The translations under genes were made by a program, and so were the position numbers. A stretch of 64,000 nt of DNA from Adiantum capillus-veneris (Eukaryota; Streptophyta; Polypodiopsida; Polypodiales; Pteridaceae). A model generated the notes under the pieces. It saw only the letters and a list, made by a program, of their open reading frames with translations, was not told where the DNA came from and searched no databases. The DNA lies in assembly GCA_014529385.2 (NCBI GenBank), contig CM043942.1:106903141-106967140 (forward strand), written 5' to 3'. Positions 45,046 to 55,706 of the stretch are shown one piece after another. The stretch's first letter is position 1. Each line of letters starts with the position of its first letter.

Positions 45046-46890
45046 AAAATGGAGTGCTTATACATCATCTAGAGAGTCAATCACAGGCACCATATCATCC
45101 ACTTCCTCCACCTCTAAATAGTTTGGGTCCATATCTTCCAGATCCCACTCAATTTCATCATTATAGTGGGTTTCACATGCAATTGATTTGTGGGTCCGAA
45201 AACATTCAAAGCTTTGCTTTGTAGCTCATGTAGCTATCCCTATTGCTTGTTGACCAATTTTTCTCATAGCCATCACTAGAGGTGGCTAGTGACAAGACTT
45301 TAATAGCCATGTGCTATAGCTCCACTTTCTCCCCGCCATATTCCTTCCACCAAACACTTGTACTCAATGTCTTGATTGCATCTGTGTGCCATATATCCTC
45401 GAACATCCCTTCTCTTCCGATGTAAGCTATCTTTTGTGTGTAAGATACCTTGCCATTCCTATAACTGTATAATTGTGTACGCACTTTATTAAAGAAATTG
45501 ATGAAGTCATTATTATTAGATTGATTGTGCATTTAAAACTTTGGATCCAACACAAAGCCTGCCTATGTAAATAGGTGCATAATTGATCCCAACATTTCTC
45601 AGCAAAAGAGAACATCATATTTTTCACTCGTGCTGCAAAGGACGTACTCTCCTTCAGCTTGCAAACAACCTCATGCATGTACCAAAAGACCCGTCCAAAT
45701 ATGGATGCATCTTTATCAACCAAGTGTACTAGATGCACAAAAGGCTCTATAATAATGACCAAAATTTTCACATTTTTCCAGAATACTAGAGATCACAACC
45801 TGAATGCACTTGGTGGCTATTGGCTCATATCAGGGATACATGTCAATCCAAATACACCATCTTATATATGTGATTGTTTCACAAATTAAAGCCTGGATTA
45901 ACTTGCTGCAACATTTCAAGAACGTACTATGAAATTGCAAACCATGTCTCATAGAACATTTGTAGCTTCTTGTTGGGTGATTTAGTTTTAAATTGAGCAT
46001 AAGTAAAAGCATACTCTCTAATGAAGTTGATGACATGATTAGCATATGTTAAAGTCTATCTCACTAACGATACTTTTCCAAAGCCTTTGAGAAGAAAATT
46101 CAAAGCATGGGCAGTACATTGAACCCAGTTAAGCTTAGGATACTTTTTTAGATTGCATGCCCCTGCACCTTTGTAGATAGATGCATTGTCTCTGACAATT
46201 ACAATAGATTTTTTTGGGGCCACCAACTTTTCAAATTGCACGCTCATAGATGCTTGCTAGAAAAATGCTTGCTTCTTCTTTTAAGGATGTATCAATTTCT
46301 TCATTGAAAAAGGATCCCCTTGGACCAATAAGCATTACATTTATCATGGGTTTGTTTTGACAATTTTTCCATCCATTAAGAGCAATTGTACATCCGTACT
46401 ATGGCACATGTGCAGTTCAAAATGCTCTATGATGAAGCGTTCACTTTATCTAGATATTTTGTACGTATCTTGTTGTGATCAAGTGCCACAGATCCTTTCT
46501 TTGTTGTGCTCATCAAAGCATCCTTGAAGATAGTATTATGGATTACATTAAAGGGGATTCTGTAAGAGACAAAATCTTGAGTTTACTTGAAATGTATCTC
46601 AAGAAACCATTGATTTGTCAAATTCTTATTGATGTAAATCAAAACCACTATGCACCTATTGACCACCAATTGATGCTATACTGCATCATTTCAAATGAGA
46701 AGTGGAGAGTGTGAGATTTGAGCCATTGGATGCTTGATAGTATGCAGTACTAGCGGGGGGGGGGGGGGGGGGGGGGGGGGGGGCTGCAAGCTAGCACATT
46801 TCTAGTTATTTTATGTGCACCTTAGCCTCAATGAGGTCTTTCCTGCTATCAATTCATCTATGTAGATCCACTCATATCCTTTCACCATAT
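45046..46890 (-). pseudogene. hAT-family transposase, degenerate (copy 2)
   Basis: Related to the copy at 6985 but more decayed. The 3' part shows WWKEYGGEKVEL (45314-45350) and an acidic tail resembling the copy-1 tail. The middle shows VDKDASIFGRVFWYMHEVV near 45690-45710 and a DUF659-like IVIVRDNASIYKGAGA near 46160-46210, where copy 1 has the VTAIVTDNASNNKAA-type stretch. The N-terminal BED start (MVKGYEWIYID) is near 46860-46887. A 29-G run interrupts the N-terminal part. Many stops; neither termini nor target duplication were resolved. Confidence 0.85.
46755..46783. repeat. Poly-G run, 29 bases
   Basis: 29 consecutive G inside the hAT copy 2 sequence. Such a run is rare in plant DNA and can also mark an assembly gap-closing or sequencing artefact. 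Confidence 0.95.
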
Positions 46891-47110
46891 TGTAAAGGGG
46901 TCAGTGAAGATCAACAAAACTATCTATCAACAACATAGCTCAAATTAGTTTCAATATGTACAAATCACTTCTATTCTATTTAGAAATCAAACAAAATTAC
47001 CTTTACTATCTTATTTAAAAATCAACAACCATTTATAATATCCACAAACATAAACATTCCCATTTCATATATATTGTTATTTTAATCTTAAATTCGTCTT
47101 TAGTGTGAGA
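46891..47110. other. AT-rich hAT flank
   Basis: No gene. AGTGTGAGATTTCACTCTACAC near 47103-47124 (quoted in halves AGTGTGAGA and TTTCACTCTACAC) resembles words beside hAT copy 1 and may be a subterminal repeat. Confidence 0.4.
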
Positions 47111-47628
47111 TTTCACTCTACACATGACTAAGAATCACCTAATTTATATTTACCATTAGGGCCAAAAATGACTCAAAAAGGGTTGTTTGTTAATCTAAGG
47201 GTTAAGGAATAGTCCACTAGTTATTTGACACGTATACAAAAGTATGGCACTCTTGTCTCCTCTATTGTGGATTTTGGTGGTCCCATTTTGACGGAGAACT
47301 GCTAAATGTCTTGATCATAAGGCTGAAACTGCTATATTTGGGTGCTTTTGGCGAGAGAGCTCATTAAATTTTCACTCTACACATGACTAAGAATCACCTA
47401 ATTTATATTTACCATTAGGGCCAAAAATGACTCAAAAAGGGTTGTTTGTTAATCTAAGGGTTAAGGAATAGTCCACTAGTTATTTGACACGTATACAAAA
47501 GTATGGCACTCTTGTCTCCTCTATTGTGGATTTTGGTGGTCCCATTTTGACGGAGAACTGCTAAATGTCTTGATCATAAGGCTGAAAATGCTATATTTGG
47601 GTGCTTTTGGCGAGAGAGCTCATTAAAT
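47111..47628. repeat. Nearly perfect tandem duplication, 259-bp unit
   Basis: 47111-47369 and 47370-47628 both begin TTTCACTCTACACATGAC and end GAGAGCTCATTAAAT. I find a single substitution (GAAACTG against GAAAATG). This is a very recent event or an assembly duplication. The stretch 47629-47857 is non-coding. Confidence 0.95.
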
Positions 47629-47857
47629 TTGTGTCTCAAAGTAATGAAGTCTCATCTTTTATTCTATTTTATATTTTATAGAAGAATTGTCAAAAGATAC
47701 GAAATCTATCAGAAGGCTCTCAAAACAAGGGCATTAATGACAAATCACCTACTTTTTTCAAACGTATACGTTTCTCGATCTCTCTCTATTTTGTGAGAGG
47801 TTTAAGTCTTTCCGTCTATATTTTCTTTCTTCTTCTCTAATCTCTGAGTTTCCATGG

Positions 47858-49103
47858 CGTCTTTTGCACGTCGCCCTTCACATAACATAACTTCTTGTGA
47901 CTTTCATAACGTTAGAGAGGATGGTCTTTAGAAGCCCATATCTTTTCGTATGAATGACTGGGTAGCAATGCTTCCTTCATGCAAAGGTGTACACAGAGTG
48001 AAGAGAACTAAACGCGATAAAGTAAAAAACCATTGGAAAGGCCGTGTTCTTGCTTTCAAAGTGACCGCCAATGGCTGGCTAGCTAAGGTTCAACATGTGT
48101 ACATGGCCAAGGATATGGTGTTAGACTGGGAAGAACATCCCACACTGCATTCTTACTGTAAGTACAAAAAAACTTCTATTTGATACAGTGATTTTTTCAT
48201 TATCCCATTGTTTTTCTCATTTTTTGATTCCATTCCAAATATATTTCCTTCAACAGCTGTGGAATGGCAGCCTGTGGAGAGTCTAAGCGGGATGTTCAAA
48301 GCAATGCATAAAGGGATTTCAGATGCTATGTATGTTGACAAGACACCTTCCTTTTACAAAACAATGGATTTGTTTGTCTATTTTGCAGAATACAAAGTTC
48401 CATCACGAGAAGGTGCATATGGAGCACTACATCAGTTACGCATTCCAACCATAAGTTCACTTGACTGGGAAGCTCCTGATGCATGTATTATATCAAGCTT
48501 CAAATCCAAGATCAAAGAAGACATCCTTAAAGCTATGTCTCCGGGCAGGATATCAAGAAGAATTAAAGTTCAATGGTTCTTGCCTATACATGTCTTTGTG
48601 GCATGTTTCAAAACAATGGACTTGCACAGGACAAAGACAATGTTGCTTAATAGAAGACTTTCTATGACTGAACTGGATAATGTACTTGGAGACGGATGGA
48701 AACTTTCCATATTGGTGATAATATTAGTTGTAGAGTAAGCCCAAATTCTATGTCTATCTCATATCAACTATGTCGTCAATCATTAGTTCTGGGCTACGAC
48801 TATAGGAGATGGAGAAGCAAATTAGGTAGCTGGGTTCCTCTCGACTCTGAGGAAAATTGTCCAGAGTTTGAACTAAAGGTCACAGTCCATCCACACACCG
48901 AGTATAGAAGCCTGATAGTAACAACAAATTGGAGACTAAATGATGTAAGAGAATCTCTTGAGTTTCTTGATGAAACATTTTTCGAGTATAGATTCAAAGT
49001 GGATGAAATTGTGGTGAGCACAAGGATGGAGAATTCAACCTCTTGCATCACATGCCTTCCCCCAAAAAGAGTTGTATTTGAGCCACTTGCAAGGACTTGA
49101 AAT
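47858..49103 (+). pseudogene. Unrecognised two-exon pseudogene
   Basis: Possible start at 47854-47856 (MASFARRPSHN) with an in-frame TAG at about 47929, after which the frame continues through MNDWVAMLPSCKGVHRVK. A consensus donor ACT/GTAAGTAC ends exon 1 at 48157 and the acceptor TTCAACAG at 48256 restores the frame as HSYSVEWQPVESLSGMF. Exon 2 has PSREGAYGALHQLRIPTI and MSPGRISRRIKVQWFLPIHV. The frame then shifts near 48700 into VSPNSMSISYQLCRQS and VTTNWRLNDVRESLEFLDE, ending at 49100. Basic N-terminus, no known domain. It faces the Ulp1-like gene tail to tail, 220 bp apart, so both may belong to one mobile unit. Confidence 0.6.
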
Positions 49104-49326
49104 AACAAGTTCAATATTGTAATCATTTTGCAAATATATTTATCTTTTCTCTACCTTATTGTAAACATTATTTATGTTGTTTTAAACTTACATGACATCA
49201 TGATACACATTTAAGAACAATAGTTGGTATTAAGTATTTGAAGTACAAAATTATGAATCACCAAAGGGTATATATATGTTCATATGGACAAAATGAACAA
49301 AAGTGTACATAGCTTTTGTGGAGTAA

Positions 49327-50930
49327 TCAATCATGAAACTCCACTTTTGTTTTCGCCTGAGAGGATTCTGCATCCTCAGAGACCCTTTTTCTTTTGTGTT
49401 CATAAGGGGGTGAAAGTTCAGGAGTGGGTGGTGGTGGTGACTTGGGCTCCTCAGGGCTTGTCACGGGTGACTTGGCAGGGGTTGGTGCTTTGGGCTCCTG
49501 AGGAGTGGTTGGCTTGGGTGACTTGGCAACCTTCTTTGGCAACATGAATGGTAGTTTGAAAGGTGAGCTAGGTGCCTCCCCCTTACTGTTCTTAAGTGTA
49601 CGACACTTTTGAACCTTGAATTTCAATGGTGAGTGGAATGGATGGCCCTTTGTATCTGCTCTTTTTTTTGCAGGGCTCTTCTTCTTGGTGGGACTCTTCC
49701 CCTTGGCAGTCTTCTTGGTGGGACTCTTTCCCTTGGCAGGGATCTTCTTCTTGGTGGGACTCTTCCCCTTGGCAGGACTCTTCTTTGTAGGACTCTTCTT
49801 GTGATCCTTTTTCTTTGTATGGATCTTCTTTGCAGGACTTTTCTTCTTCTGATCCATTTTCTTTGCATCCAAACCTTTGGTGGCTCTACCTTTCTTTGGT
49901 GGCAAAGGAGATTATGGATCATTTGGATTTATTGATCTTTCCAAAACCATAGAAACAGCCTTCTCTCTCACCCACGTGACCCAAGACTCTGGATAGTCAT
50001 GCAACTGAAAAAAATAGAAAAAAGAATTAAAGGACATACATACATAGTTAAGACATCAAAATAAATATATGAGCCACACACTTACAATGAGTGTAGTCAT
50101 CCGGCACCTTGACTCAAGATATCTCCATGCATTGGCAAGCACCCTCCATCCACAAGATGTTGAGTCTGTCTGTAAAGGCACTTTTTGATTGTAGTACTTG
50201 AAAGCTTCTATATTGTAATCCTTATTTGTGGTACTCAGGTGACCAACAATAAGTTTGGCAGCACTTCAAGAAGACATTGAATCAAAAAGCTCCATAATAG
50301 AAAACAATGGGCCATCAAGCATAGATCATACTTCATACTTACAGTTTACTTCTCCCATGGATACTTGACAATGAATTCATAAATATAATATCTTTCTCCA
50401 AAAGATTGAAGATAATAAGACTCCAATGTCCTCTACAAAAAATAAAAATTAGCTAGGAATACCACAAAATGTTAATAATAACATGTAAGGAGTTAAGATT
50501 TACCCTTCAACATAAGGGTATATTATGTAATTGCAGGTTAGCATGTTAAAATCTTCAAAAAAACTTGAAAGGGTTCCTTGCTTGTTAAAAAGGCAGTGTG
50601 TCACTAGAGGGTCAAGTATGGAAATTTGCATAGCTGGAGTCTCTGGAAGATCCCTCATAAGACACCTGAAAAAGAAAACAGAGAGAACAATGAGGGCATT
50701 GTGCCTGCCTTGCACATGCACTAATAATTAGCAAAGGAGCAACACATACCTGAGATAGATAAAGAGCACAGTGTCACCAAGCTCAATGTTGGGATTTACA
50801 AGCATACTTATGTCTTGAGGGAATATGTCCAAGTATGCCTCATTATCTCCAAACAAGGAGACATCCACCACCATTTGGCTTGTAACTTTTTCATAAAGAA
50901 GAGAGTTGGATGCTCTTAAAATTTATGCTT
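49327..50930 (-). pseudogene. Ulp1-type (C48) cysteine protease-like gene with lysine-rich tail
   Basis: At least five exons. Exon 1 (about 50750-50930): EKVTSQMVVDVSLFGDNE and NIELGDTVLFIYLR. Exon 2 (50503-50667): TLSSFFEDFNMLTCNYIIYP. Exon 3 (about 50340-50433): GHWSLIIFNLLEKDIIFMNS, holding the His of a Ulp1 centre. Exon 4 (50086-50310): VPLQTDSTSCGWRVLANAW, with the Gln and nucleophile Cys. Exon 5 (49327-50004): LHDYPESWVTWVREKA, then a long basic tail of KSPTKK/KSPAKK units and a Pro-rich end. The family removes SUMO-like modifiers and is often carried by plant transposons. Defects: Asn where the catalytic Asp is usual (IIFNL), TGA in exon 4 before SAAKLIVG, and TAA at 49912-49914 before the tail. 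Donor and acceptor sites are consensus. Confidence 0.78.
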
Positions 50931-51134
50931 GCTCTTTAACACTAGGTTGGTAATGGGACATTTTTATGACCTGGGACACTTTTCTGTCCTGTTAAGTGAC
51001 CATTTTCCTTGAATTATGTCAAGAGTTTCAAAATGGATTTTGAGGTGCTATTAGTCTAGAAAGTTGTCTCATGAGCTGAAAAAAACTCGACATTTTTTTG
51101 GAATATCAGTTCCATCTTTAACCTTGTCCTTGCA
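50931..51134. other. Spacer before satellite
   Basis: No gene. The sequence GGACATTTTTATGACCTGGGA and following lines are unique in the window. The satellite starts at about 51135. Confidence 0.5.
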
Positions 51135-53830
51135 CTCTATATGCTAGTAAAAACACTATTTTCTCTATATTGGGACCATGTGACTTGAAAGCCATATGGT
51201 CCCCTATATTCTAGTAAGAGCCTCTCCATGCTCTATATTGGCACCCTTTGGCCTGAAGGCCATAGGGTCCGATCTTTGCTAGTAAGAACCAATCTATGCT
51301 CTATATTGGCACCCTATGGCCTTCAGGCCATAGGGTCCCCTGTATGCTAGTAAGAACCTCTCTATGCTCTACACATCCGATGACCCCAAGTCCACAAGTT
51401 GCCCTCTATGTTTTGAAGAAACCCTTCAGGAGGGTTTTTTGGCAACCTATGGACCCAGGGCCATAGGGTGCTCTCTATGCCATTGAACAACCCTCATTGT
51501 TTTGGTACCCTATGGCCCCAGGTATAAAGCACTATTTGGTCTCTATATGCTAGTTAGAACTGATCTTTGTTTTATATTGGCACCCTTTGGCCTGAAGACC
51601 ATAGGGTCCACTCTGTGCTAGTAAGAGCCGATCTATTCTCTATATTCTCTATATTTAGGCCATAGGGTCCCCTGTATGTTAGTAAGAACCTCTCTATGCT
51701 CTACACATACTATGACCCCAAGGGCACAAGGTGCCCTCTATGTTTTGAAGAAACCCTTCATGATGTTTTTTTGGCAACCTATAGACCCAGGGCCATAGGG
51801 TGCTCTCTATGCTAGTAAAAACACTATTTGCTCTATATCCCGGAGACTTTGTGGGCTGAAGGCCATAGGTTCCCCTCTATGCTAGTGAGAACCTTTGTTT
51901 TCTCTACGTTAATACCCTGTGGGCTGAAGGCCATAGATTCCCCTCTATGCTAGTGAGAACCTCTGTTTTCTCTACGTTAACACCCTATGGCCTGAAGGCC
52001 ATAGGGTTCCTTGTATGCTAGTAAGAAGCTCTCTATACTCTATGCTCTATGCTCTATATTGACATCCTATGGCCCCATGTATAAAGCACTATTTGGTCTC
52101 TCTATGTTAGTAAGAACCGATCTATGCTCTATATTGGCACCCTATGGCCTGAAGGCCATAGGGTCCCCCCTATGCTAGTAAGTCACTCTATATGTTCTAC
52201 ACACCCTATATGTTTTGAAGAAACCCTTCATGAGGGTTCTTTGGCAATCTATGGACCCAAGGCCATAGGATTCTCTCTATGCCATTGAGGAGACCTTGTG
52301 GGCAGAAGGCCATAGGGTCCCCTCCATGCTAGTAAGAACCTCTGTTTTCTCTACGTTGGCACCCTGTGGCCTGAAGGCCATAGGGTTCCCTCTATAATAG
52401 TAAGAAGCTCTCTATGCTTTATGCTCTATATTGACATCCTATGGCCCCAAGGCCACAAGGTGCCCTCATAGTTTTGTAAAAACCCTCATTGTTTTGGCAC
52501 ATTATGCTCCCAAGTATAAAGCACTATTTGGTCTCTCTATGCTAGCAAGAACCTATCTATGCTCTATATTGGGACCCTATGGCGTTCAGGCCATAGGGTT
52601 CTATGTATGCTAGTAAGAACCTCTCTATGCTCTACACATCTTATGACCCTAAGGGCACAAAGTGACTTGTATGTTTTAAAGAGACCCTTCATGAGGGTTT
52701 TTTTTGGCAACCTATGGACCCAGGGCCATAGGGTGCTTTATATGCCAGTAAAAAACACTATTTCCAAAAACACCACAGGGTCCCCTCTATGCTAGAACCT
52801 CTGGTTTCTCTATATTGATACCCTGTGGCTTGAAGGCCATAGGGTTCCCTCTATGGTAGTAAGAAGCTCTAGATATGCTCTATGCTCTATGCTCAAATGC
52901 TCTAAATTGACATCCTATGGCCCCAAGGCCACAAGGTGCCCTCATTGTTTTGAAAAAAACCTCATTGTTTTGACACCTTAAGGCCCCATGTATAAAGCAC
53001 TTTTTGGTCTCTCTATGCTAGTAAGAACCGATCTATGCTCCATATTGGGAGCCTGTGGCCTTCAAGCCATAAACTCCCCTGTATTCTTGTAAGAACCTCT
53101 CTATGCTCTACACATCTTAAAGAAACCATTCATGACAGTTTTTTGGCAACCTATGGACCCAGGTCCATAGGGTGCTCTCTATGCCAATAAAAAACACTAT
53201 TTTCTCTATATTGAGGAGACCTTGTGGGTTGAAGGCCATAGGGTCCCCTCTATGCTAGTAAGAATCTCTGTTATCTCTATATTGACACCTTGTGGCCTGA
53301 AGGCCATAGGGTTCCCCCTATGGTAGTAATAAGCTCTCTCTGCTCTTTGCTCTATGCTCTATCCTGTAAATTGACATCCTATGGCCCCAAGCACTATTTG
53401 GTCTCTGTATGCTAGTAAGAACCGATCTATGCTCCATATTGGGAGCCTGTGGCCTTCAGGCCATAGAGTCCCCTGTATTCTAGTAATAACCTCTCTATGC
53501 TCTATACATCTTATGACCCTAAGGACACAAGGTGCCCTGTATGTTTTAAAGAAACCATTCATGAAAGTTTTTTGGCAACCTATGGACCCAAGTCCATAGG
53601 GTGATCTCTATGCCAGTAAAAACACTATTTTATCTATATTGAGGAGACCTTGTGGGCTGAAGGCGATAGGGTCCCGTCTATGCTAGTAAGAACCTCTGTT
53701 ATCTCTATATTGACACCCTGTGGCCTGAAGGCCATAGGGTTCCCTCTATGGTAGTAAGAAGCCATCTAAACTCTTTGCTCTATGCTCTACATAGAGATCC
53801 TATGGCCCGAAGGCCAGAAGGTGCCCTCAT
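51135..53830. repeat. Satellite A: higher-order array with GGCCATAGGGT words
   Basis: Short sentences such as CTATGCTAGTAAGAACC, CTATGCTCTATATTGGCACC, CCTATGGCC and GAAGGCCATAGGGT alternate. They form larger units of about 400-560 bp, marked by ATAAAGCACTATTTGGTCTC at 51523, 52081, 52514, 52990 and (shortened) 53388. Five diverged units are visible. The longest open frames here have no coding character. Confidence 0.9.
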
Positions 53831-53839
53831 TGTTTCAGA

Positions 53840-55060
53840 TGGAAAGTAGGGCACCTTGTGACCCTAGGGAACATAGGGAATCCTATGGAATCCTATGGCC
53901 CTTGAGATCGTAGATTTTCACCCTATGGCCCTTGGACCACAAGGTCTTTAGATGGGACAGAGGGCATCCAAGGGCCCAAGGGTGGCCTACGTACATACGG
54001 TACACCATGGTGCATATTAACGGGCACCATGATAGCCCCATTCAACTAGGGCTCTAGGGCCATAGGATCTCCAAAAGGAACATAGGGAATCATATGGCCC
54101 TTGCGATTGTACATTTCCACCCTATGGCACTTGAGCCATAGGGTCTTCCGATGGAACGTAGGGCACCTTGTGACCCTAGGGAACATAGGGAATCCTATGG
54201 CCCTTTAGATTGTAGGTTGTCACCCTATGGCCCTTGGGCCACAAGATCTCTAGATGGGACTTAGGGAACCTTGTGATCCTATGGATATAGGGCCATAGGA
54301 TCTCCAAAAAAAACATATGGAACCCTATGGACCTTGAGATTGTACAAATACACCCTATGGCCCTTGGGCCACAAGGTCTCAAGATGGAACATAGGGCATC
54401 TTTTGATCCTATGGCCATAGGTTCCTTATGTTCCTTTTGGAGATTTTATGGCGCTAGGGCCATAGGATCTTCAGAAGGAACATAGGGAACCATATGGCCT
54501 GAGGACCATAGGATCTCCAAAAGGAACATAGGGAACCCTGTGATCCTATGTCCGTAGGGCCATATGTTTATTTTGGAGATCCTATGGCTCAAGGACCATA
54601 GGATCTCCAAAAGGAACATAGGGAACCCTATGGCCCTTGAGATTGTACATTCCCACACTATGGCCCTTGGGCTACAAGGTCTCCAATAGGTCACCCTTTG
54701 ATCCTATGGCCCTAGGTTCTTTATGTTGCTTTTGGAGATTCTATGGCCCTAGTGCCACCCTATCTCCAAAAGGAACATAAGGAACCCTATGGCCCTTGAG
54801 ATTGTACATTGCCACCCTAAGGCCCTTGGGCCACAAGGTCTCTAGATCAGACATAGAGTACCATGTGATCCTATGGCCATAGTGCCATATATATGTTTTG
54901 GAGATCCTATGGCCCTATGGCCATAGGATCTTCAATAGGAACATAGGGAACCCTATGACCCTTGAGATTGTACATTGTCACCCTATGGCCAGATGGGACA
55001 TTGGTCACCCTATAGTATGATGTGAGACCACCCTATGGCCTTATGGTCATAGGGTGCCTT
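53840..55060. repeat. Satellite B: GGAACATAGGGAACC array
   Basis: Units combine GGAACATAGGGAACCCTATG, GCCCTTGAGATTGTACATT, CCACCCTATGGCCC and GGGCCACAAGGTCTC, then CATAGGATCTCCAAAAGGAAC, with a period of roughly 200-250 bp. Core words are shared with satellite A and with the inverted arms. Confidence 0.88.
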
Positions 55061-55706
55061 AGGGCCATATATTACTCTTAAGTATGAGGTGAAACCCTAT
55101 GTAGCCACACCCTGTCTGCCCTTCTAAAGATTCAATATCTAGTTTTATTTTAGTGACTACAAATGAATTTAAAGAAACTATATTACACCATATCTTACAA
55201 GCACATATAGTGTACACTTTCTTTCCCACCTTCTTCCCTCTCTTTCTTACCCCACCCTCCTGCAACTGAACCCTAATCCATCCTCATACAACAGCGTGCT
55301 CTACTCGTCCTCTTACAACGTGTGCCCAACTCCCCACAACCCAATTACAGGTATCCATAGTTTCAACATTTTCTGTACTTATTGTCTTTTTGCATTTGCA
55401 GGTTTATAAATTTTTGTTGGAATTAGAGATTTTTGCAGTTAGAGTTTTACAATTTTACAGTATTAGGTCACTTATGAGTTTTTTTCTGTTTTACACAGAT
55501 TTAGGTCCCTAATAAGAGTTTTTTGTTTTACAAATTTAGGTCCCTAATTAGTGTCTTCTGTTTTATAGTTCTACAGTCTACAGTTTTACAGTTTTAGAGA
55601 TGTAATTAATGATTTTTGTTTATTGTTCTAGAGAGAGGTGATTCACAACACTGCTAAAACGTAATTAGATTAAGAACAGTTAAAACTGAATTAAGCAAAA
55701 AGATTA
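55061..55706. other. Unique spacer, possibly outer part of the left arm
   Basis: The satellite ends at about 55060. The sequence then has repeated ACAGTTTTA(G)..TTAGGTCCCTAAT words (55430-55620) and no gene. Because the right arm leaves the window at 64000, I cannot tell how much of this belongs to the inverted repeat. Confidence 0.5.

Noticed and set aside
52431-54694. Short open frames of 60-80 codons in satellite sequence
   Set aside because: They repeat the same words in several frames, differ between units and lack codon bias.
51135-55060. Centromeric satellite
   Set aside because: Units are irregular, diverged and share sequence with transposon arms. No uniform 150-180 bp monomer is visible.
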